Shown here: positions 31,827 to 41,119 of the stretch, piece after piece
Layout of the letters: each line of letters begins with the position of its first letter
How positions within the stretch are numbered: the first letter of the stretch is position 1
DNA from: Pseudodesulfovibrio alkaliphilus
GTDB lineage: Bacteria; Desulfobacterota; Desulfovibrionia; Desulfovibrionales; Desulfovibrionaceae
Length of the DNA stretch: 64,000 bases
Assembly: GCF_009729555.1 (NCBI RefSeq)
Contig: NZ_WODC01000001.1
Coordinates: forward strand, 248,001 to 312,000
Reading direction: 5' to 3'
The notes under the pieces: model-generated
The model's input: the letters and a program-made list of their open reading frames with translations, nothing else
Databases searched by the model: none
Told to the model about the DNA's origin: nothing
Position numbers and translations under genes: made by a program

Positions 31827-33440
31827 TCACTCGCCCAAGGCCCGCATCTTCGCGGTCAGGTCCGCCAGCAGGATGCTGTCCATGCTCCGGGCCATGCGCT
31901 CGAAATCCTCGGGCTCGTATTTGCCCAAGAGCTTGCGCATGTTGGCCGCGGCCCCTGCCGCCTGACCGCCGCCCACGTCGCTCTGCGCACCCGAGACACG
32001 CTTGTGGCGCACGGCCAGAAACCCCTGGTACACGGCGTACCCCCCGCCAAGGACCATGCGCAGGTCGCGCTCCAGGTCGTCATATTGGGTGGGCGAGAAG
32101 CGTAGATCAAAGGGGCCGGTCTCAAGCAACCGCTCTGCCCTGAAAAGATGCACGCAGCCCGTGACCGAGGCGCAGGGACGGATGTAGTCCGCCTGACCGA
32201 AATCCGCCTCCTGGAGCATCAGGGTGGTCATCAGTGCCTGCCCGCGTCCGGCCGGGTCCGGGGTCAGGTTGTGCTCGCCGCACTGGACCCGGGCCGGGCC
32301 ATCGAAATCCACCACCTTGCAGCCCCACACCCCGGCGTCCGGGTATCGGCCCACAGCCCCGCCAAGGCGAGGCAGCCAATCCGGCGGCAGGGCAATGTCG
32401 TCGTCGATGAAGGCGGCGAAATCGCACGCCTGCACTTCCGGCAGGTGCATCAGCCAGTTGCGGGCAGCCGGAGCGCCCACGTTGACCGGAAGCCTGACCA
32501 GGGCGGCCCGGTCAGAACCCACCCTGTCAATGAAGCGGCGCACCACCTCGGCCGTGCCGTCGGTGCTACCGTTGTCGAGGAGCCGCACATGGGCTTCGCC
32601 CAGCTCGGAGCGAGCCAACGAGTCGAGGGTCACGGCCAGATCGGCCGCCTTGTTCCAACTGTAGCCCAGAACCATCACCCGCCCGGCCAGAGGGCGCAGA
32701 TCATGCAGGCCGTCCGCGCTCAACTCGAAAAGACGCAACCACAATCCGGGATGCCACGGACGTGAACGGGCACACTGGCGCAGCAGCCCGGTCCCCTCGT
32801 CGAGCCTGCCCGAGCGCAGCCAGGCGGTAGCCAGCCGTTCACGCACCAGGGGCAAGGGCAGCGACTCCCCCAGATGGCGGTAGATTCCGGCCGCGGACAG
32901 CGCCTCGCCCGACACCAGCAATGCGTTGGCCCTGGCAAAGGCGAAAAGCGGACCAAGCCCCTCGGGCTCGACCCCGGCGGCCAGGGCGGTGGAAAGGGGC
33001 GACCAGTCGCCCCGGATGCGACAGAACTCGTAAAGATGATGCCACCAGAAGAGATTGCGCGGGGCATGGCGCAACTGCCCGGTGATGCAGGCCAATTGAT
33101 CCTGAGGCGATCCGGCCATGGCCAGCCGCGTCTCGGGCGTGATCTCGGGTTGCCAGTGGGCCATGGCCGAACGAAGCATGGGCACCAGCGGTCCGGGCAG
33201 GGCGGGCAGCCTCCCCATGGATTGGGCCAGCCGGGCCGCACACTGGCCGTCAAAGGGATTCTCACCCCAGGCCGCCAGCATCAGGTCCGCGGCGATCATG
33301 GAAAAGAGATCGTCCCGATTGCGGCTGTGGGCCAGGGCCGTGGCCGCCGTGGAATGCAGATGTTCCCTGCCGGTGCAGCCCAGCAGCAGCGGGCGCAGCA
33401 AATCGCCCGGAAGCCTGACAAGATCGCTGGAATGAGCCAT
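31827..33440 (-). CDS. Large family 2 glycosyltransferase, YSWNK paralogue 2
   Basis: 537 residues from the ATG at 33440, which has AGGGGGA close upstream; the frame is open to 33461. The architecture is as in its neighbours: about 270 residues of helical repeats, then YSWNK, VRLLDNGSTDGTAEV, LPVNVGAPAARNWLMHLPEV, FIDDDIALP, RPCASVTGCVHLF and LRFSPTQYDDLERDLR. The active-site acidic triplet is intact. It is on the opposite strand to the two flanking paralogues, so the three are not one operon. Confidence 0.75.
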   Translation of the reverse strand: MAHSSDLVRLPGDLLRPLLLGCTGREHLHSTAATALAHSRNRDDLFSMIAADLMLAAWGENPFDGQCAARLAQSMGRLPALPGPLVPMLRSAMAHWQPEITPETRLAMAGSPQDQLACITGQLRHAPRNLFWWHHLYEFCRIRGDWSPLSTALAAGVEPEGLGPLFAFARANALLVSGEALSAAGIYRHLGESLPLPLVRERLATAWLRSGRLDEGTGLLRQCARSRPWHPGLWLRLFELSADGLHDLRPLAGRVMVLGYSWNKAADLAVTLDSLARSELGEAHVRLLDNGSTDGTAEVVRRFIDRVGSDRAALVRLPVNVGAPAARNWLMHLPEVQACDFAAFIDDDIALPPDWLPRLGGAVGRYPDAGVWGCKVVDFDGPARVQCGEHNLTPDPAGRGQALMTTLMLQEADFGQADYIRPCASVTGCVHLFRAERLLETGPFDLRFSPTQYDDLERDLRMVLGGGYAVYQGFLAVRHKRVSGAQSDVGGGQAAGAAANMRKLLGKYEPEDFERMARSMDSILLADLTAKMRALGE

Positions 33441-33541
33441 GCTTCCCCCTATGCGCCGCATGGCGAAAAGTCAACGGCCTCCACGGAACACAGCGTGTAG
33501 CCTCTTTCGGAGCACCCGGATTTCTGCTAGGAATCGGCATC

Positions 33542-35278
33542 ATGGACACGCCGGAAACCTCTGCCCCTCCGGGCCTCGACGAAGCCGCCGCTCCCCCGGC
33601 CGCGTGGGCCGGAATCCTGCCCACCTTCCGGGAGCGCTTTTCAGGCTGGCATCTGGGCATGGGCACTCCAGACGTTCTGGCCGGACTGCTGCGGGGCCTC
33701 GCCGCCCTTGGGGCCAGCGAGCCCGGATGCCACGACACGGCCAGGGCAATGGGCCTGTGGGGAGCGCAGGCATACCCCCTTTCGGCCTCCCTTGCGGCGT
33801 CCATGCCCCCGGACGCTGTTGCCGATCATCCCGCCCTGCACGCGCTTCTGGCCCGGCTGGCCGACACCCCGCCGCCCGAGCAGGCGGACAGGGAGGCCGC
33901 CGCCACCTGGCACACCCTGGTCAGGGGCAACGACCACGAACTGACCCTGCGCTTTCTGACCCTGACCCTGCGCGACCCGCTCCGCTGGCCCGCATGGCTC
34001 CGCCACTGCTGGCAGGATCTGCTCTTTCTGAACCGACCGGATCTGGCCGAAGCCGCCCTGGACATGGTCCCCTGGGACGCTCCCTCATTGCCTCTCAAGG
34101 CGCGGCTGACGGCCGAACTGGCCTTCCATTCGCAGCCGCCCGACAAGGCGCTGCCCCTGGTGGCTGCCCTGGACCCCGCCCAATGGGGGCTCTGGCGCAT
34201 CCAGGCGGGCAGCGAGCTGCTGCTGCGCCTCGGAGAAGCGGAAAGGGGACGCGATCTCCTGGCCACGCTCTGGCGGGCCATCCCCTGGCATGTCAATCTG
34301 ACCCTCAAGCTGCACGCCCTTTACGCCCAACCGATCCGGGAAACGAACGACGAGGAGACCTCCTCCGTGGCCGTGCTGCTGTACTCGTGGAACAAGGCGG
34401 ACCTGCTGGCCTCCACCCTGGAGAGCCTGGCCGCCAGCCAACTGGGACAGGCGCGGATATTTGTCCTGGACAACGGGTCCGCGGACCATACCCCCCAGGT
34501 GCTCGAGCAGGCCAGAAACCTCTTCCATCGGCCAAGCGGCGGCCCGGCCCTGCATGTGACCACCCTGCCGGTCAACGTGGGCGCTCCGGCGGCTCGAAAC
34601 TGGCTGCTCTCCCTGCCCGAGGTGCGCCCCATGACCTGGGCCGCCTTCCTGGACGACGATGTGATCCTGCCCCAGGACTGGCTGATGAAGCTGCTGGGCG
34701 CGGCGCGGGAGCACGGCGGCGCGGACCGCATCGGGGCCGTGGGCTGCCGCATCACCTCGGCCACCGCGCCCCACGGGCTGCAATCGGCGGACTACAATCT
34801 CTTCCCCAGACCGCCCAAAGCCCCGGAACCGGGCGCACTGCCCAACCGGGTGGCCATCTTCGACAACTGCACGGGCTCGCCGGACACCGGGCTATTCACC
34901 TATGTCCGGCCCTGCCTGTCGGTTTCGGGCTGCTGTCACCTCGTGTCCATGGCGGCCATTGCCAGGGCGGGCGGCTTTGACCTGCGCTTCACCCCTTCCC
35001 AGTTCGACGATCTGGACCGCGACCTGCGCTCGGCCCTGGCCGGGATGCCCGCCCTGTACGCCGGAAACCTGGCCGTGCGCCACGTCCAGCATTCCAGTCT
35101 GGCCAAGGCCCAGACCCTGCGCCAGACCGGCCACGTCATGGGCAACAAGCTCAAGCTCGACACCAAGCACTCGGACGAGGAACTGGCCGGACTGGCCCGC
35201 GATACCTCCCGGATGCTCTGGGACGACCTCGCTGCAAAGCACGACACCCTGGTTGACCGGCTCGGCCGCAATGCTTAG
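33542..35278 (+). CDS. Large family 2 glycosyltransferase, YSWNK paralogue 3
   Basis: 578 residues. About 270 residues of helical repeats are followed by LLYSWNKADLLASTLESL, FVLDNGSADHT, LPVNVGAPAARNWLLSLPEV, FLDDDVILP, RPCLSVSGCCHLV and LRFTPSQFDDLDRDLR. A Gly/Pro-rich insertion around LFPRPPKAPEPGALPNR is not in paralogue 2. The gene is divergent from paralogue 2 across 101 bases, which must contain both promoters. Function inferred as glycan transfer; donor and acceptor unknown. Confidence 0.75.
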   Translation: MDTPETSAPPGLDEAAAPPAAWAGILPTFRERFSGWHLGMGTPDVLAGLLRGLAALGASEPGCHDTARAMGLWGAQAYPLSASLAASMPPDAVADHPALHALLARLADTPPPEQADREAAATWHTLVRGNDHELTLRFLTLTLRDPLRWPAWLRHCWQDLLFLNRPDLAEAALDMVPWDAPSLPLKARLTAELAFHSQPPDKALPLVAALDPAQWGLWRIQAGSELLLRLGEAERGRDLLATLWRAIPWHVNLTLKLHALYAQPIRETNDEETSSVAVLLYSWNKADLLASTLESLAASQLGQARIFVLDNGSADHTPQVLEQARNLFHRPSGGPALHVTTLPVNVGAPAARNWLLSLPEVRPMTWAAFLDDDVILPQDWLMKLLGAAREHGGADRIGAVGCRITSATAPHGLQSADYNLFPRPPKAPEPGALPNRVAIFDNCTGSPDTGLFTYVRPCLSVSGCCHLVSMAAIARAGGFDLRFTPSQFDDLDRDLRSALAGMPALYAGNLAVRHVQHSSLAKAQTLRQTGHVMGNKLKLDTKHSDEELAGLARDTSRMLWDDLAAKHDTLVDRLGRNA

Positions 35279-35317
35279 TTCCCGTTTCGGAACATCAGCC
35301 TGAAGAGGAAGAGTGGC

Positions 35318-35641
35318 ATGGAAGATGTCAGGGTTTACGGCGATTTTCACCGCGTTTCCCCGGAGCTTTACGAGCGGATCAGGGATGCGATCCCCTTTGA
35401 TCAGGTGGAATACGACGGCGACGTGCTGCGCCTGGACCACGAGGGCGTCTACCTGATGATCGACGATTTTCTGGAGCTGATGCGCGACTCGCTGCCCGAG
35501 GGCGGCTACGGCCACGTCGAATACATCGACAACCTCGAATGGGCCGTGACCCGCTACACCATCACTCCGGGCAGGATCGACGAAAAACACGTCCCCGTGG
35601 ACAACGTCCTCGACGCCCACATGCGCGACCACGGGCTGTAG
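35318..35641 (+). CDS. Hypothetical 107-residue protein
   Basis: 107 residues, acidic, no membrane segment or signal peptide. Sequence such as FHRVSPELYERIRDAIPFDQVEYDGDVLRLDHEG reads as a compact alpha/beta fold. I do not recognise a family. GAGGAAGAG precedes the ATG. It follows glycosyltransferase paralogue 3 by 39 bases and is probably cotranscribed. It converges on the cold-shock gene, with only 14 bases between the ends. Confidence 0.65.
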   Translation: MEDVRVYGDFHRVSPELYERIRDAIPFDQVEYDGDVLRLDHEGVYLMIDDFLELMRDSLPEGGYGHVEYIDNLEWAVTRYTITPGRIDEKHVPVDNVLDAHMRDHGL

Positions 35642-35655
35642 GCGAACGACCCCCG

Positions 35656-35904
35656 CTACAGCAGCGTCCGGCGCCCACCTTCTTCGACCAGGTGAACGTC
35701 CACGGCCTTGGGGGCGATCTCCTCGTCGGTCACGGCGTAAGCGACGCGCTCGCCCGGCTCCAGGCTCTGGAAGCCGTCGCGCACGATCTCTGTGTAGTGG
35801 ACGAAGACATCCACTCCATCGTCGCCGGTAATGAAGCCGAATCCCTTCTTGTCGTTGAACCAGGTCACTTTGCCTTCGCGCCGCACGGGAACCTCCGGTT
35901 GCAT
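35656..35904 (-). CDS. Cold-shock-domain protein
   Basis: 82 residues from the ATG at 35904. The cold-shock fold is clear: GKVTWFNDKKGFGFITGDDG contains RNP1 (KGFGFI) and VDVFVHYTEI contains RNP2. It then departs from the commonest form (RDGFQSLEPGERVAYAVTDE). It should bind single-stranded RNA or DNA as an RNA chaperone. The frame extends upstream to 36024 inside the ABC gene, but the shorter form has the usual CspA-like start. Confidence 0.88.
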   Translation of the reverse strand: MQPEVPVRREGKVTWFNDKKGFGFITGDDGVDVFVHYTEIVRDGFQSLEPGERVAYAVTDEEIAPKAVDVHLVEEGGRRTLL

Positions 35905-35959
35905 GAGCCGCCTGCAGTCCACCCTACCCCGCGACGGAATCCTTGGCAATGGCCGCGCC

Positions 35960-37492
35960 TCACGAACCCCGAAGCCTCTCATGCTCCTCGCGGGTGCCGG
36001 AAAAGACCACCCGGCCCGCATCAAGCGCCAGGACGCGGTTCACAGCCCCGATCATGTCGGCCTCATTGTGGGAGATGAGGATGAAGGGCACCCCGGCCCC
36101 GGCCAGTCTGTCCAACACCCGGCGCACAAGGGCTCGCGAGGGTGCATCCAACCCTGACAGCGGCTCGTCGAGCAGGAGCACGTCCGGCCCCGGAGCCATG
36201 GCCCGGGCCAGAAAAACCCGCCGCTGCTGCCCATAGGACATGCGCCGCAGGGAGCGCCCGGCCAGATGGGCCAATCCCACCCGCGCCAACCACTCGCGAG
36301 CGGCGAGCAGCTCGTTGCCCGTGGGTTGGTCGAGCATGCCCACGCTGCCCCGAAAGCCCGAAAGCACGGTTTCCAGCGCGGTCACTTCCCAGCCCAGCTC
36401 CCGAGCGTATCCGGCCTGAAGCGCGGGCGAAACCACACCGAGCCGCGATCGCGCCTGATCCATGGACATGCCGCCCAAGCGCTCGACCGTCCCGGTTCCG
36501 TTCCCGGCATCGTCGGCATAGGGAGCCAGCTCCGAGGTGATCAACCGCAGCAGGCTCGACTTGCCCGCCCCGTTGGGACCGACCACGGCCCAGCACTCGC
36601 CGGGAAGCACCTGCCAATGGACGGAGTGCAGGATGCGCGTGCCGCCAACGACCACGCTGACGTTATCCATACGCACCAGAAAAGGATACCCGGCAGCCGA
36701 AGGCTGGACGGACTGCCGCGTAGGCAAGTCGCAGGCGGCCAGCCCGGCCGGTTCGTCGGCCAGAACCTGCAGGGCCGTCTGGCGGTCGCCCTCGGCCTTC
36801 ACCTGCCCGCCTTCAAGTATCGTGAACCGCTCGACGCACCCCGGCACGTCGCCCGCCCGGTGGGCCACGCAAACCAGGGTGGACCGGGCCGAAGCCGCGT
36901 CGATCAGGGCCAGCACCTCCCGATGCGCTGCGGCGTCGAGCCCCTCCAGACATTCGTCGAGCAGGAGCACTTCCGGCCCGGTAGCCAGGGCGCGGGCAAC
37001 GAGGACCATGCGCGTCTGCCCGGTGGAAAGAGTGCCCATCTCCCGGCCCGCCAGATGGCCGATGCCGAGTTCGTGGATGACCGCCCCGGCCATGGCCCGC
37101 TGGGCCTCGGTCGGCTCGTCGTAGAGCAACGGGGTGTCAAAGAGTCCGGCCAGGATCACGGAACGGGCCGTGGCCCGGCGGGCATGGAGAAAGTAAAAAT
37201 CCTGCATGTCCGAGGAGACCAGTCCGATGCGCTGGCGCAGACCGATGGGCGAGGATTGGGGACCGTGGCCGAAGTCGTAGGTCCGGGTCTGGGTCTGGCC
37301 CGGAGTCTGGTCGGTCGCCAATTCCCCGCGCAGAAGCTTGAGCAGCGTGGTCTTCCCCGAGCCGTTATCCCCGATGACCGCGGCGTGGCGGCCTCGCCTG
37401 AGTTGCCATGAGATGGGGCCGAGCAAGCGGGATGCGCCACGCGTGACCGTGGCGTCGCGCAGCTCGATAAGGCAGTTGTCACAAGAGCGCAT
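35960..37492 (-). CDS. Double ABC ATPase, ModF-like
   Basis: 510 residues with two full ABC cassettes. The first has Walker A GDNGSGKTT, signature LSTGQTRM and Walker B VLLLDECLEGLD. The second has GPNGAGKSS, RRMSYGQQRRV and VLLLDEPLSGLD. There is no membrane domain. Such tandem cassettes of the ModF type accompany molybdate metabolism or act as soluble ATPases of unclear function. The ATG at 37492 lies ten bases after AAGGAA. It is upstream of the cold-shock gene on the same strand, with 55 bases between. Confidence 0.82.
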   Translation of the reverse strand: MRSCDNCLIELRDATVTRGASRLLGPISWQLRRGRHAAVIGDNGSGKTTLLKLLRGELATDQTPGQTQTRTYDFGHGPQSSPIGLRQRIGLVSSDMQDFYFLHARRATARSVILAGLFDTPLLYDEPTEAQRAMAGAVIHELGIGHLAGREMGTLSTGQTRMVLVARALATGPEVLLLDECLEGLDAAAHREVLALIDAASARSTLVCVAHRAGDVPGCVERFTILEGGQVKAEGDRQTALQVLADEPAGLAACDLPTRQSVQPSAAGYPFLVRMDNVSVVVGGTRILHSVHWQVLPGECWAVVGPNGAGKSSLLRLITSELAPYADDAGNGTGTVERLGGMSMDQARSRLGVVSPALQAGYARELGWEVTALETVLSGFRGSVGMLDQPTGNELLAAREWLARVGLAHLAGRSLRRMSYGQQRRVFLARAMAPGPDVLLLDEPLSGLDAPSRALVRRVLDRLAGAGVPFILISHNEADMIGAVNRVLALDAGRVVFSGTREEHERLRGS

Positions 37493-37565
37493 GGCGGCAT
37501 TGTTCCTTTTCGCTTCACGCTTGGCAACACTTTTGCCTTGAAGGTTCACGGGGTTCCGGCCATGA

Positions 37566-37708
37566 GGCTGTTGAAAACGGCGGCCTGCGTCGTTGCTTCA
37601 AAAAGATCAAACCCTCGCGTACAGGAAGTACGCTTCGGCCTTGAGCTTTTTTCGCGCCTAGCAGCTCACCATTTTTGAACAGCCTCCAGGTTTTGACTTT
37701 TTCAACGG
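37566..37708. repeat. Dispersed intergenic palindromic repeat, copy B
   Basis: This shorter form of the element at 10411-10630 lacks the roughly 80-base insertion. It starts GGCTGTTGAAAA and ends ATTTTTGAACAGCC, imperfect terminal inverted repeats, with AAAAAGATCAAA pairing against TTGAGCTTTTTT inside. It lies between the divergent ABC and DUF362 genes. Confidence 0.75.
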
Positions 37709-37726
37709 TCGGCCTATGCTCGGGCC

Positions 37727-38665
37727 ATGAGGAAAAACCCGCCCCAGCCCATGGTCGCCATGATCCATCTGCCCGGCTACGCCCCGGTCCGGCTCGGCGA
37801 CGCCGTGGCCCGGCTGCTCGAGGCAAGCGGCCTGGGCCTGACGCCAGGCATTCGCGTCCTGGTCAAGCCCAACCTCGTGGCCGCCAGAAACGCCCGCCAC
37901 TGCACCACCCATCCCGGCGTGGTCAGGGCCGTCTGCGCATATCTGCTTGATGGCGGTGCCAGGGTGACGGTGGCCGACTCCCCGGCCTTTGGCCCGGCAG
38001 GCCAGGTGGCCCGCGCCTCGGGGCTGGCCGAAGCCGTGGCCGGACTGGGCCTGAAGGTGACAACCTTGAGCCGCCCGGTGCCGATCCCCCTGACACGGGG
38101 CGGCAGCATCGGCCTCTCGCGGGACGCCCTTGAGGTGGACGCCATTCTCAACCTGCCCAAGCTCAAGGTTCACTGCCAGATGGTCATGTCCGGCGCGGTC
38201 AAGAACCTCTTCGGCTGCGTGGTCGGATTTCGCAAGGCCGTGGCCCATCACACCATGGGCGACGACCGTGATATGTTCACCGCCATGCTCATGGATGTGT
38301 ACACTGCCCTGCCCCGGACACACCACCTCATGGACGGAGTGGAGACCCTGCACCGCGACGGTCCCACCGGGGGCGTCCCCTTTCCCTTGGGCCTGCTGGC
38401 CGCGTCCGACTGCGGAGTTGCCCTCGATACCGCCGCCTACACCATTTTCGGCCTTGACCCCGACCAGGTGCCCCTGTGGCGCGAGGCCATGAGCCGGGAC
38501 ATGGCCGGGGCAGTTCCCCTCGGCCTCGCCTACCCCCTGGACACCCCGGAGCGGTTCGACCCGGCCGGATTCCTCATGGCACCCCAACGCGCCCTGAAAT
38601 TCGAACCGATGCGCCTGCTCAAGGGACGGGTGCGCAGCCTGTTGAAACACTTCACGAAATCCTGA
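37727..38665 (+). CDS. DUF362-domain protein
   Basis: 312 residues. The DUF362 core is recognised by RVLVKPNLVAARNARHCTTHPGVVRAV, VADSPAFGPAG and LPKLKVHCQMVMSGAVKNLFGCVVG. Unlike many relatives it has no C-terminal ferredoxin domain. Function unknown; DUF362 proteins often accompany iron-sulfur or corrinoid enzymes. hypF follows 40 bases downstream on the same strand. The upstream repeat element ends close to its start codon. Confidence 0.8.
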   Translation: MRKNPPQPMVAMIHLPGYAPVRLGDAVARLLEASGLGLTPGIRVLVKPNLVAARNARHCTTHPGVVRAVCAYLLDGGARVTVADSPAFGPAGQVARASGLAEAVAGLGLKVTTLSRPVPIPLTRGGSIGLSRDALEVDAILNLPKLKVHCQMVMSGAVKNLFGCVVGFRKAVAHHTMGDDRDMFTAMLMDVYTALPRTHHLMDGVETLHRDGPTGGVPFPLGLLAASDCGVALDTAAYTIFGLDPDQVPLWREAMSRDMAGAVPLGLAYPLDTPERFDPAGFLMAPQRALKFEPMRLLKGRVRSLLKHFTKS

Positions 38666-38705
38666 TTCCCCTTGCGCTCGCCCGCTGGGGGCGCTACGGT
38701 AAGCC

Positions 38706-41033
38706 ATGTCCTTGCTCTCGCGCCACCGCTTCATCGTTACCGGCCAGGTGCAGGGGGTCGGATTCCGGCCCTTCGTCTACCGCATAGCCTCGGCCAACTC
38801 GGTCACGGGCACGGTCAACAACTCGAGCCAGGGCGTGGTCATCGAGGTGCAGGGCACTGCCGCCCAGGTGGAAGCCTTCGGCTTTGACCTGACCGAGACC
38901 CTGCCGCCCCTGGCCCGCGTCGTCAGCCTGCATTCCGAGCCGGTGGAGCCGGTGGAAGGCGAAAACGGATTCACCATCCTCAAGTCCACGGACGGGGCAG
39001 GACACTCGGTGCTCATCAGCGCGGACGTGGCCACCTGCCCGGACTGCATGGCCGACATCTCCAACCCCGGCAACCGTCGCCACCGCTACCCCTTCACCAA
39101 CTGCACCAACTGCGGACCGCGCTACACCATCACCCGGTCCATCCCCTATGACCGGCCCATGACCTCCATGGCCTGCTTCCCCCAGTGCCCCGAATGCCAG
39201 GCCGAGTACGACGATCCGCTGGACCGCCGCTTCCACGCCCAGCCCAACGCCTGCCCGGCCTGCGGTCCCGAGGTGTGGCTGGCCGACCCGGCCGGGACCA
39301 CCCTGGCCCGTGGCGACGAGGCCATCCGCGAGCTGGCCCGTTCCCTGGCACAGGGAAACATCGCGGCGGTCAAGGGGCTGGGCGGCTTTCACCTGGTCTG
39401 CGACGCAGCGTCGGACCGGGCCGTGGCCGAACTGCGCCGCCGCAAGCACCGGCCGGACAAGCCCCTGGCCATCATGACCTCCGACCTGGAGGCGGCCCGG
39501 CGTCTGGCCAGCCTGATCCCGGCCGAAGAGCAGTGGCTGACCGGCATCCGCCGCCCCATCGTCCTGGCCGCCAAGCGGGAGCCGTCGCCAGTATCCGCCC
39601 TGATCGCACCAAACACCAACTTTCTCGGGGTGATGCTCCCCTACACGCCGCTGCACCACATCCTGCTCGAGACCTTCGCCACCGCGAGCGGCCACGAAAC
39701 GCCCGCCCTGATCATGACCTCCGGCAACCTCTCGTCCGAGCCCATCGCCCTGGGCAACCGCGAGGCCCTGGCCCGATTGTACGGGCTGGCGGACGTGTTC
39801 CTTCTCCACAACCGCGACATCCTCATACGCACCGACGACTCGGTGGTGCGGGTCAACCCGGATACCGCAGGACCCATACTCCTTCGCCGGGCGCGGGGTT
39901 TCGCGCCCGAGCCGGTGTTTCTGGCCAAGTCCGGCCCCACAGTGCTCGGCACCGGGCCGGAACTGAAATGCACCCTGACCCTGACCAAGGGCGACCTCGC
40001 CTTTCCCAGCCAGCACATCGGCGACATGGCCAACCTCGAATCCCTGGCCTTTTACAGGGAAATCCTCGACCACATGCAGGACATCCTGCGCGTGACGCCG
40101 ACCCTCATCGTGCGCGACCTGCACCCGGACTACATGACCAGCACCCTGGCCGACGATCTGGGACAGCGGCTGGACATCCCGATCCTGAAGCTCCAGCACC
40201 ACGTGGCCCATATCCACGCCGTGCTGGCAGAAAACCGCTTCAACGACCCGGTCATCGGGCTGGCGCTGGACGGCACCGGCCTTGGCGAGGACGGAACCAT
40301 CTGGGGAGGCGAGTGTCTGCTGGTGGACCCGCAAAGCCTGGAGCATCAACGCCTGGCGCATTTCGCCCAGATCCGGCTGCCCGGCGGCGAGGCCGCGGTG
40401 CGCCAACCGTGGCGCATTGCCCAAGCCGCCCTATGGGAACTTGGCGTGACGGAGTCCGGGGCATATCACTGGCCGTGGCTCGATCGATTCGGCCAGGAGA
40501 GCGCCTTTCTGCCGCAGATGCTGACCCGGGGCATCAACTCGCCGCGCACCAGCAGCTGCGGCCGCCTCTTCGACGCCATGGCCGCCCTGTGCGGACTGTG
40601 TTCGACCATCTCCTACGAGGGTCAGGCCGCCATCCTTCTCGAAAAGGCCCAGGACATGACTGAAACCGGGGCCTATCCCTGCCCGCTCAAATCGGCGGAC
40701 CCGGTCTCGCTGAACACTCTGGAACTGGTGGCCGCCGCCCTCGGCGACCTGAACCGGGGAACATCGGTGGGCAAGGTGGCCCGCCGCTTCCACCTTGGAC
40801 TAATCCGCGGACTGACCGAAATGGCCTTCGCCTTCTCCACCCTGCTCGATACCCACCATGTGGCCCTGTCGGGCGGGGTGATGCAGAATCTGACCCTGGC
40901 CACCGAACTGCCCCGAGCCCTGGAGAGCGCCGGACTCATCCCCCTCATCCACCACCACCTTCCGCCCAACGACGGGTGCATCTCGCTTGGGCAGGCCGTC
41001 TGGGGCCAGCGCCGGATGCTGCTGGACGGATAG
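38706..41033 (+). CDS. hypF: [NiFe]-hydrogenase maturation carbamoyltransferase HypF
   Basis: 775 residues, full length. Domain order: acylphosphatase (VQGVGFRPFVYRIA, 1-95), two zinc fingers (CPDCMADI...CTNCGPRY and CPQCPECQ...CPACGPE, 105-180), a YrdC domain (from about 195), and a Kae1-like carbamoyltransferase domain (HHVAHIHAVLAEN ... VALSGGVMQNL). It converts carbamoyl phosphate to carbamoyl-AMP and transfers it to HypE for the cyanide ligands of [NiFe] hydrogenases. No other hyp or hydrogenase gene is in the window. Confidence 0.96.
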   Translation: MSLLSRHRFIVTGQVQGVGFRPFVYRIASANSVTGTVNNSSQGVVIEVQGTAAQVEAFGFDLTETLPPLARVVSLHSEPVEPVEGENGFTILKSTDGAGHSVLISADVATCPDCMADISNPGNRRHRYPFTNCTNCGPRYTITRSIPYDRPMTSMACFPQCPECQAEYDDPLDRRFHAQPNACPACGPEVWLADPAGTTLARGDEAIRELARSLAQGNIAAVKGLGGFHLVCDAASDRAVAELRRRKHRPDKPLAIMTSDLEAARRLASLIPAEEQWLTGIRRPIVLAAKREPSPVSALIAPNTNFLGVMLPYTPLHHILLETFATASGHETPALIMTSGNLSSEPIALGNREALARLYGLADVFLLHNRDILIRTDDSVVRVNPDTAGPILLRRARGFAPEPVFLAKSGPTVLGTGPELKCTLTLTKGDLAFPSQHIGDMANLESLAFYREILDHMQDILRVTPTLIVRDLHPDYMTSTLADDLGQRLDIPILKLQHHVAHIHAVLAENRFNDPVIGLALDGTGLGEDGTIWGGECLLVDPQSLEHQRLAHFAQIRLPGGEAAVRQPWRIAQAALWELGVTESGAYHWPWLDRFGQESAFLPQMLTRGINSPRTSSCGRLFDAMAALCGLCSTISYEGQAAILLEKAQDMTETGAYPCPLKSADPVSLNTLELVAAALGDLNRGTSVGKVARRFHLGLIRGLTEMAFAFSTLLDTHHVALSGGVMQNLTLATELPRALESAGLIPLIHHHLPPNDGCISLGQAVWGQRRMLLDG

Positions 41034-41058
41034 CCGCCACGCCCCCGAAACCACGCAC

Positions 41059-41092
41059 AAAAAAAAGGGCCGGAACCCGCGTCCCGGCCCTT
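41059..41092. terminator. Bidirectional terminator between hypF and serA
   Basis: AAGGGCCGG/CCGGCCCTT is a 9-bp stem. On the minus strand it is followed by a run of eight T (the A run at 41059-41066), so it clearly terminates the serA transcript. Confidence 0.75.
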
Positions 41093-41119
41093 GGTACCTG
41101 TTCCGATGCAACCAGGCTG

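Noticed and set aside
29398-35641. A defence island or prophage
   Set aside because: No integrase, nuclease, helicase, tRNA boundary or direct-repeat attachment sites were seen; the content is glycosyltransferases with composition like the rest of the window.
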